From the NCBI RefSeq assembly GCF_007673775.1, contig NZ_VEAF01000004.1:373451-437450 (forward strand): a stretch of 64,000 nucleotides of DNA. Direction: 5' to 3'. This stretch comes from Curtobacterium sp. 9128 (GTDB lineage: Bacteria > Actinomycetota > Actinomycetes > Actinomycetales > Microbacteriaceae). The notes under the pieces were generated by a model. The model worked only from the letters and a program-made list of their open reading frames with translations. It was not told where the DNA came from and made no database searches. Numbering within the stretch: the first letter of the stretch is position 1; every line of letters starts with the position of its first letter. Both the position numbers and the translations under genes were made by a program. Of this stretch, positions 62,819-64,000 are shown one piece after another.

Positions 62819-63882
62819 AGCTCTCCGTGTCCACGGGCGTCGCGACGGGGCTCGCCGCGGTGTTCTCCGTCTACCACCTGGTCCTCGCCGCGACGACGCT
62901 GCCCCGGGTCTCGGACGTCGGACCCGTCCTGGCGTGCATGGTGCTCTACGCGGCAGCGACCGGCGCGGCACTGTTCGTCCGCGGTACCGCGCTCCCGGTC
63001 TGGGCGGCGTGCTTCGCGCTCGCGACCGCCGTCGTGATGCCGGTCGTCGAGGTCCCCGTCGTCGACGTCGTCGACGCGCCCAACTACACCACGTGGTGGG
63101 TCGCCGCGGTGTGCACGCTCATGGTCGTCCTGGTCGTGCGTGGACGGGCTCCCTTCGCCTGGGCCGGAGCACTGTTCCTCGTCGTGCACACGCTCGTCTG
63201 GGCCGGCCCCGGCGCCCTCGGGTCGCTCGGGGTGCTCGGCAGCGTCCTGTGGGTGGCGGTGGCGACGGCGTACACCGCGGCGATGAACCGGGCCACCCGG
63301 GTCACCCGGGACTTCGTCCGTGCCGAGCAGGAGACCGCCGACTGGCAGGCGGCGCAGGACGCGCACGTGTTCGAACGACAGTTCCGCCTGAGCCAGACCA
63401 CGCGGATGGCCCTGCCGATGCTGCAGCGGATCATCGACTCGTGCGGTGACCTCAGCGACGACGAGCGCACCGAGTGCCTGCACCTCGAGCAGGCGATCCG
63501 CGACGAGATCCGCGGCAGGTCGCTGCTGTCCGACGACGTCCGCCAGGAGGTGATGCGGCTCCGCCGTCGCGGTGCGGTGGTGCAGCTCCACGACGACGGC
63601 GGGCTCGACGAGCTCGAGATCGACGACGTCCGCCGGATCCACGCCCGCCTGGCGGACGCGCTCCGGCAGGCGTGGGACGCGGACAACGTGATCGTCCGGA
63701 CCGTGCCGGAGGGTTCCGGGGCGGCGGTCACCGTCGTCGGACTGCGGCTGAGCGGTGCGGCGAGCGAGTCGGCGGCGCTCGGCGCCGGGCTCGACGACGA
63801 CGAGGACGGCGACGAGGACGACTCCGTCGCGCTCTGGCTGGAGATCCCCAGGCACGCGGAACCCGAGCCGTCCGAGGCGTAG
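62815..63882 (+). CDS. degenerate kinase-like membrane protein in the two-component operon
   Basis: 355 aa. The topology copies the kinase: about five helices over residues ~8-155, a linker helix (VTRDFVRAEQETADWQAAQDA), and a soluble part of ~175 residues. The segment after RLSQTTRMALPMLQRIID stands where a dimerisation helix would be but has no HD/HE phosphoacceptor. N, G1 and G2 boxes are not recognisable, although RRRGAVVQLHDDGG and the closing WLEIP keep a general ATPase-like order. A very acidic stretch (LDDDEDGDEDDS) precedes the end. It may be a pseudokinase, co-sensor or modulator of the kinase with which it is translationally coupled. Confidence 0.8.
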   Translation: MKLSVSTGVATGLAAVFSVYHLVLAATTLPRVSDVGPVLACMVLYAAATGAALFVRGTALPVWAACFALATAVVMPVVEVPVVDVVDAPNYTTWWVAAVCTLMVVLVVRGRAPFAWAGALFLVVHTLVWAGPGALGSLGVLGSVLWVAVATAYTAAMNRATRVTRDFVRAEQETADWQAAQDAHVFERQFRLSQTTRMALPMLQRIIDSCGDLSDDERTECLHLEQAIRDEIRGRSLLSDDVRQEVMRLRRRGAVVQLHDDGGLDELEIDDVRRIHARLADALRQAWDADNVIVRTVPEGSGAAVTVVGLRLSGAASESAALGAGLDDDEDGDEDDSVALWLEIPRHAEPEPSEA

Positions 63883-63903
63883 CGGGAGCGACGCCGTCGC
63901 GGC

Positions 63904-63951
63904 CGGGGTGCGTGCGCTCGACGCGGTCGGGGTGCGTGCTGTCGACGCGGA
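63904..63951. repeat. repeat family B, tandem 24-bp units (copy 2)
   Basis: Two units at 63904-63927 and 63928-63951, sharing CGGGGTGCGTGC then TCGACGCGG, four differences over 24 bp. The second unit runs into GGAACGAC and the hairpin that follows. Confidence 0.65.
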
Positions 63952-63992
63952 ACGACATCGTCGACGTCGTTCGACAGCGACGTTGTCGTTCC
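63949..63992 (+). terminator. hairpin after the two-component operon (repeat family B)
   Basis: GGAACGACATCGTCG (63949-63963) pairs with CGACGTTGTCGTTCC (63978-63992), one mismatch, 14-nt loop. It is 66 nt after the last stop and the window ends just beyond it. The GAACGAC arm resembles the perfect palindrome at 20305-20346. Confidence 0.6.
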
Positions 63993-64000
63993 GAGTCGAT

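Overview
This is a high-GC (roughly 70%) actinobacterial chromosome segment. The gene content and protein sequences fit Microbacteriaceae. A Curtobacterium-like genus is my best guess, but I judged that by eye and did not search any database. Most of the window is ordinary, densely packed housekeeping sequence. I see no transposase, integrase, prophage or CRISPR array, and one tRNA gene.

Layout. 1-5.9 kb: a TadE-like secretion-neighbourhood protein, then topA-tmk-holB (DNA topology and replication) and a TetR regulator. 5.9-8.6 kb: tRNA-Thr(CGT) with a strong terminator, then an alpha/beta-hydrolase (DUF1023-like) gene followed by a small lipoprotein gene. 8.6-18.1 kb: a two-gene ABC transporter, a GH13 alpha-glucosidase, a secreted acid phosphatase made of two near-identical HAD domains, a Gfo/Idh/MocA oxidoreductase, a D-Ala-D-Ala carboxypeptidase, a nicotinamidase and an unknown membrane protein. 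18.1-26.2 kb, mostly minus strand: an HTH gene with an ABC exporter, an MHS-type MFS transporter, and the run xthA-trpS-GNAT-ribD-ribA. 26.3-33.8 kb: a TPR membrane protein and a complete mannitol phosphotransferase module (ptsH, DeoR regulator, ptsI, mtlA, mtlF, mtlD). 33.9-43.5 kb: lipid kinase, quinone oxidoreductase, DUF805 protein, a TNT-like protein, sdhCDAB, a GT4 glycosyltransferase and manC. 43.7-55.5 kb: a nucleoside uptake and salvage cluster. It holds a BMP-type lipoprotein, a double-NBD ATPase, two permeases, cdd, deoA, add, an orphan PTS IIA-IIB pair, punA and a PGM2-like phosphopentomutase. 55.6-64 kb: an AbiEi/DUF559-type protein flanked by related hairpins, a biotin carboxylase/BCCP, maf, an RNA m5U methyltransferase, and a response regulator-histidine kinase-degenerate partner trio.

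How the genes work together. The mannitol block is self-contained: EI and HPr feed EIIA/EIICB, and MtlD turns mannitol-1-phosphate into fructose-6-phosphate. A DeoR regulator is transcribed divergently over an unusually A/T-rich promoter. The nucleoside block imports nucleosides, deaminates cytidine and adenosine, phosphorolyses pyrimidine and purine nucleosides, and passes pentose-1-phosphate to the mutase. Many genes overlap by ATGA, GTGA or TGATG, which implies translational coupling.

The less ordinary content is as follows. (i) A palindromic repeat family built on GACGGGAGGCTCGGTGC acts as intergenic terminators but also sits in frame inside maf, with a half copy inside an ABC exporter. 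(ii) A second composite repeat (about 24-bp tandem units plus a GAACGAC palindrome) occurs twice. (iii) A third hairpin type flanks the AbiEi/DUF559 gene. (iv) A PTS IIA-IIB pair without a IIC lies inside the nucleoside cluster. (v) A TNT-fold protein has Arg at the usual catalytic Gln position. (vi) A kinase locus carries a second, degenerate kinase-like membrane protein. (vii) At least eight genes have a TANNNT hexamer 6-7 nt before the start codon, the leaderless layout. In three places the -10 hexamer begins with the TAG stop codon of the preceding gene.
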